NCBI GenBank assembly: GCA_039030335.1
Contig: JBCCEJ010000069.1
Coordinates: 1 to 31,017 of the forward strand
DNA length: 31,017 nucleotides
Origin: JBCCEJ01 sp039030335
GTDB lineage: Bacteria; Pseudomonadota; Gammaproteobacteria; HK1
Reading direction: 5' to 3'
This document shows, in pieces, positions 24,288 to 31,017 of the stretch. The notes beneath the pieces are model-generated. The model searched no databases. It was not told the DNA's origin and was given only the letters and a program-made list of their open reading frames with translations. Every line of letters begins with the position of its first letter. The first letter of the stretch is position 1. The translations under genes and the position numbers were made by a program.

Positions 24288-24306
24288 GAGAATGACTCGC
24301 ATTTAC
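24288..24306 (-). promoter_or_regulatory. Fur-box-like operator upstream of the DUF2325 gene
   Basis: On the minus strand the 19 bases match the classical Fur consensus (GATAATGATAATCATTATC) at 13 of 19 positions by my count; on the plus strand it reads GAGAATGACTCGCATTTAC. It is 36 bases upstream of the GTG start at 24251. It is also flanked by a perfect inverted repeat, TTGTAAAT (24274-24281) and ATTTACAA (24301-24308), which partly overlaps the box. Iron repression of the DUF2325 operon is the expected effect. Confidence 0.6.
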
Positions 24307-24308
24307 AA

Positions 24309-24652
24309 CAAATGTCTTCACGTAATTTTCACGGGCTTACGGACCGCTCACCGCAAACCGGGGTTGGCGGAGCGCCTCGGAACGGCTGAATCACTGCGAT
24401 ATCGCACCGCCACCAGAGGAAACGATACGGTCTGGAAGGGCACGGGAACCGGCCCGCCCCCGGTGCCCTGCGGACGGGATTGGCGGGCCAGCTCGACGCG
24501 CCACTACGATTAGCGGGTGTCAGCACCCGGCGCGACGCACTTCCGTGCCGTCGAAGGCGCCGGCACGGGAGTAGCGGTTCTCCCGAAGATGGATGCGAGT
24601 GCCGACCTTGCCCGCGTCGAGACGGAGCGGACCCGCCCGTTTCGGCAGGGCG
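24309..24652. other. Intergenic stretch with no convincing gene
   Basis: About 340 bases between the DUF2325 upstream region and the hemW stop. Short open frames exist on both strands but lack ribosome-binding sites and recognisable sequence. The only structure I note is an inverted repeat GGGCAC (24438-24443) with GTGCCC (24463-24468) around a GC-rich loop, and a weak CGCCC/GGGCG hairpin just beyond the hemW stop that might aid termination. Confidence 0.5.
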
Positions 24653-25816
24653 TCAGAGGCCAGTGTCGAGCTGCGCTGCCAGCGCGTCTGCGACCGCCAT
24701 GCCGCGCGGAGTCGGCGCCAGCGACGCCGGTGTGCACTCTACGTAGTCGAGTGCGCACAGTTCGCTCAGCAATTCCGCGTTGACCGAGGCGAGGTCGACC
24801 GCGAAACGTTCACGGTATGCGTCCAGGTCGATGCCCGCCGCGGTACGGATGCCTAACATCAGCGTCTCCAGCGCGAGGTCGGCCGCCTCCAGTGTTTCGC
24901 AATCATCGACAGGCGTGCGCGCTTCGGTCAACGCATCGGCATAAGCCCGGTGGTTCCGCAGATTCCACCACCGTTTCGAGCCGTCGAATGAATGTGCGGA
25001 CGGACCGAGTCCCAGATACGGCACGTGCCGCCAGTACTTGTTGTTGTGTAGTGACTGGAATTGCGGGGCGCGCGCAAAGTTGCTGACTTCGTATGGCTGG
25101 AGACCACACTCGGCGAGCCGCCGCGTCAGGTATTCGTACAGCTCGGCCTGCCGGTCTTCCTCGAGTTGCGTCAGGCGTCCCGAGCGCTCGCGGCGATGGA
25201 AGTTCGTGCCTTCGTGAATAGTGAGCTGGTAGCACGACACGTGGTGCGGCCGCAGTTGCTCGATGGCCCGCAGGGTGACTTCGAGCTCTGCCCGTGATTG
25301 GCCCGGCAAGCCGAAGATCACATCCACGGACACCGTATGTATGCCGGCCGCGAGACACCGGCGCACGGCCTCCAGCGCCTGCGCGCCCGTGTGTCGGCGC
25401 CCGAGCAGGCGGAGCTCGCGGTCGTCGAAAGACTGTACGCCGAGACTGAGTGTATGCACGCCCAGACCGGTTACCCCACCCAGATAGGCCGGCGTGATGT
25501 CCTCCGGGTTCGCTTCGAGAAATACCCGTGCGTCGGGCGCTATCGGCAGAGCGGCGCGCAGCGTTGCCAGCAATTCCTGAAGTGCTGTTCCGGATAGCGC
25601 CGACGGCGTGCCGCCGCCAAAGTAAACCGTGTCGAATGGGAGCGGCCAATCGCGGTAGTTGTGCGCCTCCGCCGAGACAGCGGACAGGAACGCAGCGTGT
25701 TCTCCCGGGCGGGCCACACTGACCGCGAAGTCACAGTACGGGCAGACGGCGGAGCAAAACGGCACGTGCACGTACAGACCGGCGTTGTCCGGCCGTACGG
25801 CGATGCCGGGGCGCAT
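24653..25816 (-). CDS. hemW: HemW, radical SAM heme-chaperone family protein
   Basis: The 387-residue protein has the radical SAM cysteines C-S-A-V-C-P-Y-C near residues 20-27, then Y-F-G-G-G-T-P-S, E-A-N-P-E-D, S-L-G-V-Q-S-F and the H-N-N-K-Y-W segment. It lacks the extra N-terminal part of coproporphyrinogen oxidase HemN. Members bind heme and a [4Fe-4S] cluster and are proposed to deliver heme to respiratory proteins; annotations as oxygen-independent coproporphyrinogen oxidase are common but usually wrong for this form. ATG 25816 overlaps the lepA stop (TGATG), so the two are translationally coupled; a GTG one codon earlier is also possible. Confidence 0.92.
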   Translation of the reverse strand: MRPGIAVRPDNAGLYVHVPFCSAVCPYCDFAVSVARPGEHAAFLSAVSAEAHNYRDWPLPFDTVYFGGGTPSALSGTALQELLATLRAALPIAPDARVFLEANPEDITPAYLGGVTGLGVHTLSLGVQSFDDRELRLLGRRHTGAQALEAVRRCLAAGIHTVSVDVIFGLPGQSRAELEVTLRAIEQLRPHHVSCYQLTIHEGTNFHRRERSGRLTQLEEDRQAELYEYLTRRLAECGLQPYEVSNFARAPQFQSLHNNKYWRHVPYLGLGPSAHSFDGSKRWWNLRNHRAYADALTEARTPVDDCETLEAADLALETLMLGIRTAAGIDLDAYRERFAVDLASVNAELLSELCALDYVECTPASLAPTPRGMAVADALAAQLDTGL

Positions 25817-27612
25817 CACGGTTGATCGGTACGCAGGACCGAGACGAAAGCCTCCTGCGGAATCTGCACGGAACCGACCAGCTTCATCTTCTCCTTACCT
25901 TTCTTCTGCTTTTCGAGCAGCTTGCGCTTTCTCGATACATCGCCGCCGTAGCACTTGGCCGTCACGTCTTTACGAAACGCGTTGATCGTAGAGCGGGCGA
26001 TGATGTTGCTGCCGATCGCACCTTGCACCGGGATTTTGAACTGATGGCGCGGAATGCTCTTCGCGAGCTGCTCGCTATAGTGCAGCGCACGGCCGCGCGC
26101 TTTGTCGCTGTGGGCCAGGAATGCCAGCGCGTCAACCTTCTCATGGTGTACGAGGATATCGACCTTGACGATGTCCCCTGGCCGATAGTCCAACTCCTCG
26201 TAGTCGAACGAGCCATAGCCGCGCGTCGCCGACTTCAGCTTGTCGTAGAAATCGAACAGCACCTCGGCGAGCGGCATCTCGGCGACGATCTCCATGCGGC
26301 CCTTGGCCAGGTAGTTGGTCTGGATCGACGCGCAACGGTGTTCACGGCAAAGCGTCATCGCCGCGCCCATATGATTCTCCGGCACCATGATCGAGGCCTT
26401 GATGTACGGCTCCTCGACGCCATCGATATCGACTGGCTCCGGCCAGTTCGCCGGATTGTCGACGTCGATGACATTGCCGTCTTTCAACGTCACGTGGTAG
26501 AGCACGGACGGCGCTGACAACACCAACGACAGTTCGAACTCGCGTTTTAACCGTTCCTGGACGACATCCAGGTGAAGCAGCCCCAGGAAGCCGCAGCGGA
26601 AGCCGAAGCCGAGCGCTGCTGATGCATCTTTCTGGTAGACGAGCGCAGCGTCGTTCAGCGCGAGCTTTTCGATGGCTGCCGTGAGTTCCGGGTACTCATC
26701 TGTCGTCATCGGGTAGATCGACGAGAATACGACCGGCTTGGCTGGCTGATAGCCGGGCAGCGGCGCGTCGGCAGGGCGGCCGAGCTCGGTCAGCGTATCG
26801 CCGATCGTCACGTCGCGGATCGTCTTGATACCGGTGATCACATAGCCGACACCACCGGTTGGCAGGGCATCCGCTTTCTCACGCTTCAAGCGGTTGTAGC
26901 CGACTTCGTGAACCTCGTATTCCCGGCCGGAGTGCATGAAGCGCACTTTCGATCCGGCGCGAAGCTCGCCGGCACGGACGCGGCACGACAACACGATACC
27001 GCGGTAGCTGTCGTACTGAGCGTCGAACACGAGCGCCTGCAATGGCGCCTCGCGCTCACCCTGCGGCGCCGGCAGATGCTGCACGATGCCTTCGAGCACC
27101 TCGTCGATGCCGATGCCGTTCTTGGCTGAGATCGGAATGGCTGCGAACGGGTCCAGACCCAGGTCTTCGTCGATCTCTTCTCTTACGCGATCGACATCAG
27201 CCGCCGGCAGGTCGATCTTGTTGATGACCGGCAGCAGTTCCAGGTCGTGTTCCAACGCGAGGTAGAGATTGGCAACGGTTTGCGCCTCGACGCCCTGCGA
27301 AGCGTCGACGATGATGATCGCGCCATCACACGCCATCAGCGAGCGCCGGACTTCGTGTGAAAAATCGACATGGCCAGGCGTGTCGATCAGGTTGAGCTGG
27401 TAGAGCTCGCCATCTTTGGCCCGGTAATTCAGGGTGACCGAGTTGCTCTTGATGGTGATACCGCGTTCGCGCTCCAGTTCCATGTCGTCGAGCACCTGAT
27501 CGTGAAAATCACGGTCAGATACTGCGTCACATGCTTGAATGAGCCGATCGGCCAGCGTCGACTTGCCGTGGTCGATGTGCGCGATGATGCAAAAATTCCG
27601 AACGTTGTTCAT
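25816..27612 (-). CDS. lepA: Elongation factor 4 (LepA), ribosome-associated GTPase
   Basis: A full-length 598-residue LepA. G1 is A-H-I-D-H-G-K-S-T (11-19), followed by R-G-I-T-I-K (50-55), D-T-P-G-H-V-D-F (near 78-85) and N-K-I-D (near 132-135), then the EF-G-like beta-barrel, two alpha/beta domains and the LepA-specific C-terminal domain ending with a Lys-rich K-R-K-L-L-E-K-Q-K-K-G-K-E-K-M-K stretch. It acts on ribosomes, probably in initiation or 30S assembly and under ionic stress. In many proteobacteria lepA precedes lepB; here it is followed by hemW, with a one-base overlap. All G motifs are intact. Confidence 0.98.
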   Translation of the reverse strand: MNNVRNFCIIAHIDHGKSTLADRLIQACDAVSDRDFHDQVLDDMELERERGITIKSNSVTLNYRAKDGELYQLNLIDTPGHVDFSHEVRRSLMACDGAIIIVDASQGVEAQTVANLYLALEHDLELLPVINKIDLPAADVDRVREEIDEDLGLDPFAAIPISAKNGIGIDEVLEGIVQHLPAPQGEREAPLQALVFDAQYDSYRGIVLSCRVRAGELRAGSKVRFMHSGREYEVHEVGYNRLKREKADALPTGGVGYVITGIKTIRDVTIGDTLTELGRPADAPLPGYQPAKPVVFSSIYPMTTDEYPELTAAIEKLALNDAALVYQKDASAALGFGFRCGFLGLLHLDVVQERLKREFELSLVLSAPSVLYHVTLKDGNVIDVDNPANWPEPVDIDGVEEPYIKASIMVPENHMGAAMTLCREHRCASIQTNYLAKGRMEIVAEMPLAEVLFDFYDKLKSATRGYGSFDYEELDYRPGDIVKVDILVHHEKVDALAFLAHSDKARGRALHYSEQLAKSIPRHQFKIPVQGAIGSNIIARSTINAFRKDVTAKCYGGDVSRKRKLLEKQKKGKEKMKLVGSVQIPQEAFVSVLRTDQP

Positions 27613-27690
27613 GGAGCGACTTCGGCGGCTTTACTGGCTCATGACGTGACCGACCCCGGAGCGGGGCGGCGAAGCCAGTTGAATAGCGCG

Positions 27691-27696
27691 ATTATA
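27691..27696 (-). promoter_or_regulatory. Perfect -10 hexamer upstream of lepA
   Basis: The minus strand reads TATAAT at 27696-27691, 79 bases before the lepA ATG. No good -35 hexamer is seen at the right distance, so recognition may rely on the -10 element or an activator. The rest of the 223-base divergent region to the TauD-like gene shows no other clear element. Confidence 0.4.
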
Positions 27697-27835
27697 TCGT
27701 CTCCCAGCCGGTCACGATATGGCTTCCCGATCGTGCTATTTCATGCAAACGAGCCCGTGCCATAGCGGTTCGAAGCCCTACCGTCAGCCATGCTAAAGTC
27801 GACGGCGGAAACCGGGTGACGCGAGGTCTGCTCTC

Positions 27836-28693
27836 ATGGCCACTTCTAGATCAGCAGTCAGAATTGAACCGTCCGGCGGCGGTGTAGGTGCGTTTGTCGA
27901 CAACATCGATCTGAGCCGCGTTCGCAGTGGTACCGTCGATAAGCTACGCGGCGCGCTCGGTGAATACGGTGTGCTGTTCTTCAGGGAACAGCCGCTGTCG
28001 CCGGCCCAGCATATTCGCGTTGCCGAGAAGTTCGGCGACATCAATGTCAACCGGTTCTTCCAGCATGTCGACGGCTATCCCCGGATCGCCGAAGTGCGCA
28101 AGGAGCCCGGACAGAGCCGCAACATCGGTGGCGCCTGGCACGCCGATCACAGCTACGATCTGGCCCCGGCCATGGGCTCGATGCTGATCGCCCGTGAAAC
28201 TCCCAAGGGCGGTGGCGACACCTTGTTTGCGAGTACCTGCCGCGCGTTCGAGACGCTGTCGGACGGACTCAAGGAAACGCTGCTCGGGTTGAACGCTGTG
28301 CACTCGAGCCGCCACGTGTTCGGCGCGAAAGCGATGGTCGCACGCGAAGAGATGAAGGGTCGGCTCGGTAACGCCGAGGCCGCGACACAGGACGCTGTGC
28401 ACCCGGTCGTCATACGCCATCCCATCAGCGGTCGGTGCTCTCTGTACGTGAACCCTGGATTCACGCTACGTATCGATGGCTGGAGCGATGCCGAGAGCCG
28501 TCCCTTCCTGGATATGCTCTACCAGCACGTCACGCGCCCGGAGCACACCTACAGGTTCAACTGGGCACCGGGTTCGATCGCCTTCTGGGACAACCGGGCC
28601 AGCTGGCATTACGCGGTAAACGACTATCACGGGGCGCGACGCCTGATGCATCGCATTACCCTGGAAGGCGAATCGCTCAGCGCGGCGGCTTGA
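27836..28693 (+). CDS. TauD/TfdA-family 2-oxoglutarate-dependent dioxygenase
   Basis: The 285-residue protein has the iron-binding facial triad: W-H102-A-D104 with distal His258 in W-H-Y-A-V-N-D-Y, and the 2-oxoglutarate-binding arginine in R-R-L-M-H-R (268-273). P-K-G-G-G-D-T (near 123-129) and F-W-D-N-R are also standard. These enzymes hydroxylate taurine, 2,4-D or other small acids using O2 and 2-oxoglutarate, often to release sulfite or phenols. The substrate is not readable. ATG 27836 follows a weak site. It is followed after 36 bases by a CmcJ-like gene, so the two probably form one operon. Confidence 0.92.
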   Translation: MATSRSAVRIEPSGGGVGAFVDNIDLSRVRSGTVDKLRGALGEYGVLFFREQPLSPAQHIRVAEKFGDINVNRFFQHVDGYPRIAEVRKEPGQSRNIGGAWHADHSYDLAPAMGSMLIARETPKGGGDTLFASTCRAFETLSDGLKETLLGLNAVHSSRHVFGAKAMVAREEMKGRLGNAEAATQDAVHPVVIRHPISGRCSLYVNPGFTLRIDGWSDAESRPFLDMLYQHVTRPEHTYRFNWAPGSIAFWDNRASWHYAVNDYHGARRLMHRITLEGESLSAAA

Positions 28694-28729
28694 TCCGGCT
28701 CGCGCGGCGATAAATCTGGAGAAAGCAAC

Positions 28730-29593
28730 ATGGGGCTCGCGACTCCGGACACTGCATCGGTAACCGTTCGCATGGCGTATACCGCTCCGGTTGAGGGCGC
28801 CGCCTACGTACGCGTCTATCCCCCGAGCTCCGGGCGTAAGAGCGAAGCGCCGGGCCGCGAGCGCCATGAGGTGCCGGTGTACGACTGCCGCCCGGTGGCG
28901 CACGAACTCGACATGGATATCGCCGGGTTCGCACTGCGTACGCTGCCGAGTGCGTTTACCGACTTCTTCGACGCGGCCGCCGTTGAAGCGCGGTACTACC
29001 CGGAGGTGGTGAGTCTGCTGACGCGGGAGCTGGGCGCCGCCGCTGTGTTCGTGTTCGACCATAACGTGCGTTCGCGCGAGCGCGTCGATCGAGGGCAACC
29101 CGGTGTGCGTACGCCGGTCGACAGTGCGCACAACGACTACACGCTGGATTCCGGGCCGAGACGAATTCGCGAAGTGCTCGAAGACAACGATGCGCTGCAC
29201 CTTCTGGACCGGCGCGCCGCTCTGGTGAATCTCTGGCGACCGATCCGCGGGCCGGTGCAGGATCATCCGCTCGCGATTTGTGATGCACGCTCTACCGAGC
29301 TTGCGGACTTCATCCCGACGCATATCGAGCACTATCTGGAGGACCAGCTCGAAGAGCCGCATCTGACCGGCGAAGTGTATTCATTCCGCTTCAATGAGGC
29401 GCACCGGTGGTGGTTCGCGCCTGATATGCAACCTGACGAGGCGTTGCTGCTGAAGTGCTTCGACACCGCAACGGATGGGCGGGCGCGCTTCACCGGGCAC
29501 ACAGGGTTTTGGAATCCCGCGTGTCCCGAGGGTCACCAGCCGCGCGAGAGTATCGAGGCGCGCACCGTGGTGGTTTATCCCGAGGCACGCTGA
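28730..29593 (+). CDS. CmcJ/NvfI-family oxidoreductase-like protein
   Basis: The 287-residue protein resembles the CmcJ/NvfI family: A-H-N-D-Y-T (H-x-D, near residues 134-139), L-V-N-L-W-R-P-I (near 162-169) with D-H-P-L-A-I-C-D-A, and F-T-G-H-T-G-F-W with a late R-E-S-I-E-A-R-T. CmcJ acts with CmcI in cephamycin methoxylation; NvfI and relatives are Fe/2-oxoglutarate oxygenases of fungal meroterpenoid pathways. Many uncharacterised bacterial homologues exist. ATG 28730 with GGAGAAAG about 8 bases upstream. Its position after a TauD-like dioxygenase suggests two oxygenase steps on one substrate. It converges with the next gene (19-base gap). Confidence 0.82.
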   Translation: MGLATPDTASVTVRMAYTAPVEGAAYVRVYPPSSGRKSEAPGRERHEVPVYDCRPVAHELDMDIAGFALRTLPSAFTDFFDAAAVEARYYPEVVSLLTRELGAAAVFVFDHNVRSRERVDRGQPGVRTPVDSAHNDYTLDSGPRRIREVLEDNDALHLLDRRAALVNLWRPIRGPVQDHPLAICDARSTELADFIPTHIEHYLEDQLEEPHLTGEVYSFRFNEAHRWWFAPDMQPDEALLLKCFDTATDGRARFTGHTGFWNPACPEGHQPRESIEARTVVVYPEAR

Positions 29594-29612
29594 GTCCCTG
29601 GGCGCGGAGCAC

Positions 29613-30569
29613 TCAGGCGCCTAGCTGCTCCACGACCGCCTGCGCCAGCAGCGGCACCATGAACTCGTGGCGACCGAGCAGCGTGTAGCCTGCCCCACCG
29701 ACCTGCGGCGGACGCCCGACCACGTTTTGGCCAGGGCGGTAGTGGTTGGTCATATCCATGTTGACGGTCGTGAAGTCGTGCAGGTCGGCACCGAGGTTCT
29801 GCGCCACCGTGAACGCCTTCAGGAACACTTCCGGCATCAGCACCGAAGAGCCGACGTTCAGATAAACGCCACCGCTCAGGTCGCGCAGCACGCTCGTCAA
29901 GATGCGGAAATCGTTGTGCGTCGCGCGTCCGATCGCGGCACCATCGGCGCTCGGATGCATGTGACAGATGTCCGTGCCGAGCGCTACGTGAACCGTGAGC
30001 GGTAAGTCGAGTTCATAGGCCATCGCCATCAGGCTGACGCGGCGGTTTGGTGCTGACTCGGCGTGGAGGTAGCGCCCTACTAGCCAGCCCATGCCGGCGT
30101 CGTGCCGATCCGGCTGCATCACCGGCAGCAGGGCTGCGTTCAGGCCGTCGGCCGTCTCGCGCACCATGCCGAAGCTGCCGTCTTTCAATCCGGCGGCGAC
30201 ATCTTCCGACGTCTCACCGATCAGGGCGACCTCGAAGTCGTGCACCGCGCCCGCTCCGTTGAATGCCACCGCGGTAATGATGTCCCGGCGCATCAACTCG
30301 ATAAGCACCGGGTTCAATCCGCACTTGATGACATGAGCACCCATCGCCCAGACGACGGGTCGCCCGCCGCGGCGCGCCTGCACGATCGCGTCGACGACAC
30401 GGCCAAAGGTAAGCGCGGCGTCGATCTGCGGCAAACCGCGCAGGAACTCCGAGAACGAACGCCCAGGAACCGGCGGAGCGGCAAAACTCGCATCGTCGAC
30501 CTTGTTCGAGCGAGACGTCAGTTCGATGGTACGAACCTGCGAAAGATCAGTGGGGTCCGGTCGTGGCAT
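29613..30569 (-). CDS. Conserved protein of unknown function, possibly deoxyhypusine synthase-like
   Basis: The 318-residue product starts at ATG 30569, with GGAG about 9 bases upstream. The frame continues upstream to 30935 but only through the tandem repeats, giving a low-complexity Val/Ser/Cys peptide that I reject. Strong blocks are V-W-A-M-G-A-H-V-I-K-C-G-L, A-V-A-F-N-G-A-G-A-V-H-D-F-E, I-G-E-T-S-E-D-V-A, T-V-H-V-A-L-G-T-D-I-C-H-M-H-P, G-G-V-Y-L-N-V-G-S and M-D-M-T-N-H-Y-R-P-G. The alternation of beta strands and glycine turns suggests a nucleotide-binding alpha/beta fold. Deoxyhypusine-synthase-like annotation has been used for such proteins, but I cannot confirm it from residues. Bacteria lack eIF5A, so a different reaction is likely. 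Confidence 0.75.
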   Translation of the reverse strand: MPRPDPTDLSQVRTIELTSRSNKVDDASFAAPPVPGRSFSEFLRGLPQIDAALTFGRVVDAIVQARRGGRPVVWAMGAHVIKCGLNPVLIELMRRDIITAVAFNGAGAVHDFEVALIGETSEDVAAGLKDGSFGMVRETADGLNAALLPVMQPDRHDAGMGWLVGRYLHAESAPNRRVSLMAMAYELDLPLTVHVALGTDICHMHPSADGAAIGRATHNDFRILTSVLRDLSGGVYLNVGSSVLMPEVFLKAFTVAQNLGADLHDFTTVNMDMTNHYRPGQNVVGRPPQVGGAGYTLLGRHEFMVPLLAQAVVEQLGA

Positions 30570-30617
30570 CAGCTGAGGCTCCGTGACGGCGGCGACGCGC
30601 CAAGCCTCGCATCTTAT

Positions 30618-30908
30618 TGAAACGGACACACACTTTCGAAACGGACACACACTTTCGAAACGGACACACACTTTCGAAACGGACACACACTTCGAATCGG
30701 ACCACTTCGAATCGGACACACACTTCGAATCGGACACACACTTCGAATCGGACACACACTTCGAAACGGACACGGGACGAAACGGACACACAACTTTCGC
30801 GTTCGAGACGGACGCGTTCGAGACGGACGCGTTCGAGACGGACAAAACGGGATGAAACGGACACACACTTTCGCGTCCGAGACGGACACGTCCGGGACGG
30901 ACACACAC
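30618..30908. repeat. Degenerate tandem-repeat array, CGGACACACAC-containing units
   Basis: About 290 bases holding 17 copies of a CGG(AC) core. The first four units are 19 bases apart and nearly identical (CGAAACGGACACACACTTT). Then come 18-base units with CGAATCGG instead, one 15-base unit, then three 15-base units GCGTTCGAGACGGAC, then looser copies. TTCGAA palindromes recur at unit borders in the first half. There is no ORF of normal composition on either strand. The array begins about 50 bases upstream of the ATG of the minus-strand gene at 30569. The remaining sequence to the window end (30909-31017) has no confident gene. Confidence 0.85.
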
Positions 30909-31017
30909 CCATTGCCGGTAGGCGAGGGCGTTCATTCGTCGAGACGAGGGCGCACGCGGTTGGCCTGGCGAGGGGCGATATCAGCTGCGAATGCGGCTCA
31001 CCAACCCGCTGGTCGAC

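Noticed and set aside
30618..30908. CRISPR array
   Set aside because: Units are contiguous and degenerate, with no unique spacers of constant length and no cas genes.
30570..30935. N-terminal extension of the minus-strand conserved gene through the repeat array
   Set aside because: It would encode a repetitive Val/Ser/Lys/Cys peptide created by the DNA repeats; a good ribosome-binding site precedes ATG 30569 instead.
30991..31017. Possible gene start (ATG) running off the right edge
   Set aside because: Only nine codons are visible and the nearest purine-rich stretch is too far upstream to judge.

Overview
The window is a 31 kb piece of a GC-rich chromosome, most likely from a proteobacterium (Pseudomonadota). 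The evidence is the gene set: fused indolepyruvate:ferredoxin oxidoreductase, soxBDAG, lepA-hemW, a Fur-type box and a DUF2325 protein. Codon use and GC look even along the window. I see no insertion sequence, integrase, phage gene, rRNA, tRNA or CRISPR. It reads as ordinary chromosome with a strong catabolic and redox flavour.

Layout. (1) 1-1071: the 3' part of mobB, then a small secreted cysteine-containing protein with a PLA2-like His motif. (2) 1088-6184, minus strand: a compact four-gene heterotetrameric sarcosine oxidase operon, soxB-soxD-soxA-soxG, with overlapping junctions. (3) 6411-8648, plus strand: a SlyD-like FKBP isomerase, then an epimerase/SDR pair. These converge on a minus-strand pair, rhodanese plus Rieske oxygenase (8704-10890), with a long hairpin between the two groups. 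(4) 10996-16134: an amidase, a decayed C-terminal remnant of a glyoxalase II-like metallo-hydrolase, and the 1161-residue indolepyruvate oxidoreductase. (5) 16342-17482: an exported thioredoxin-like gene whose first active-site cysteine codon is an in-frame TGA, followed 22 bases later by a CcdA/DsbD-type membrane electron carrier gene. (6) 17626-22463: an SDR lacking the usual Tyr/Lys pair, an LLM flavin oxidoreductase, small and membrane proteins, and a TetR regulator divergent from an ABA4-like gene with paired operator-like palindromes between them. (7) 22487-24251: a Fur-box-preceded DUF2325 gene with a small partner. (8) 24653-27612: lepA-hemW. (9) 27836-29593: two oxygenase-type genes, TauD-like and CmcJ-like. 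(10) 29613-31017: a conserved protein of unknown function with a degenerate tandem-repeat array just upstream.

The most interesting object is the gene at 16342-16746. Read conventionally it is two broken ORFs. Read through the TGA at 16504-16506 it is one intact 134-residue thioredoxin-fold protein with a signal peptide and a U-G-A-C motif exactly where relatives have C-x-x-C. A stem-loop with a GU-containing apical loop lies 26 bases after the TGA, in the position expected for a bacterial SECIS element. Together with the adjacent CcdA-like gene, this suggests a periplasmic selenoprotein kept reduced by a dedicated membrane reductant channel. A simple nonsense mutation or a sequencing error is the main alternative. 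No selenocysteine machinery gene lies in this window, so a genome-level check is decisive.
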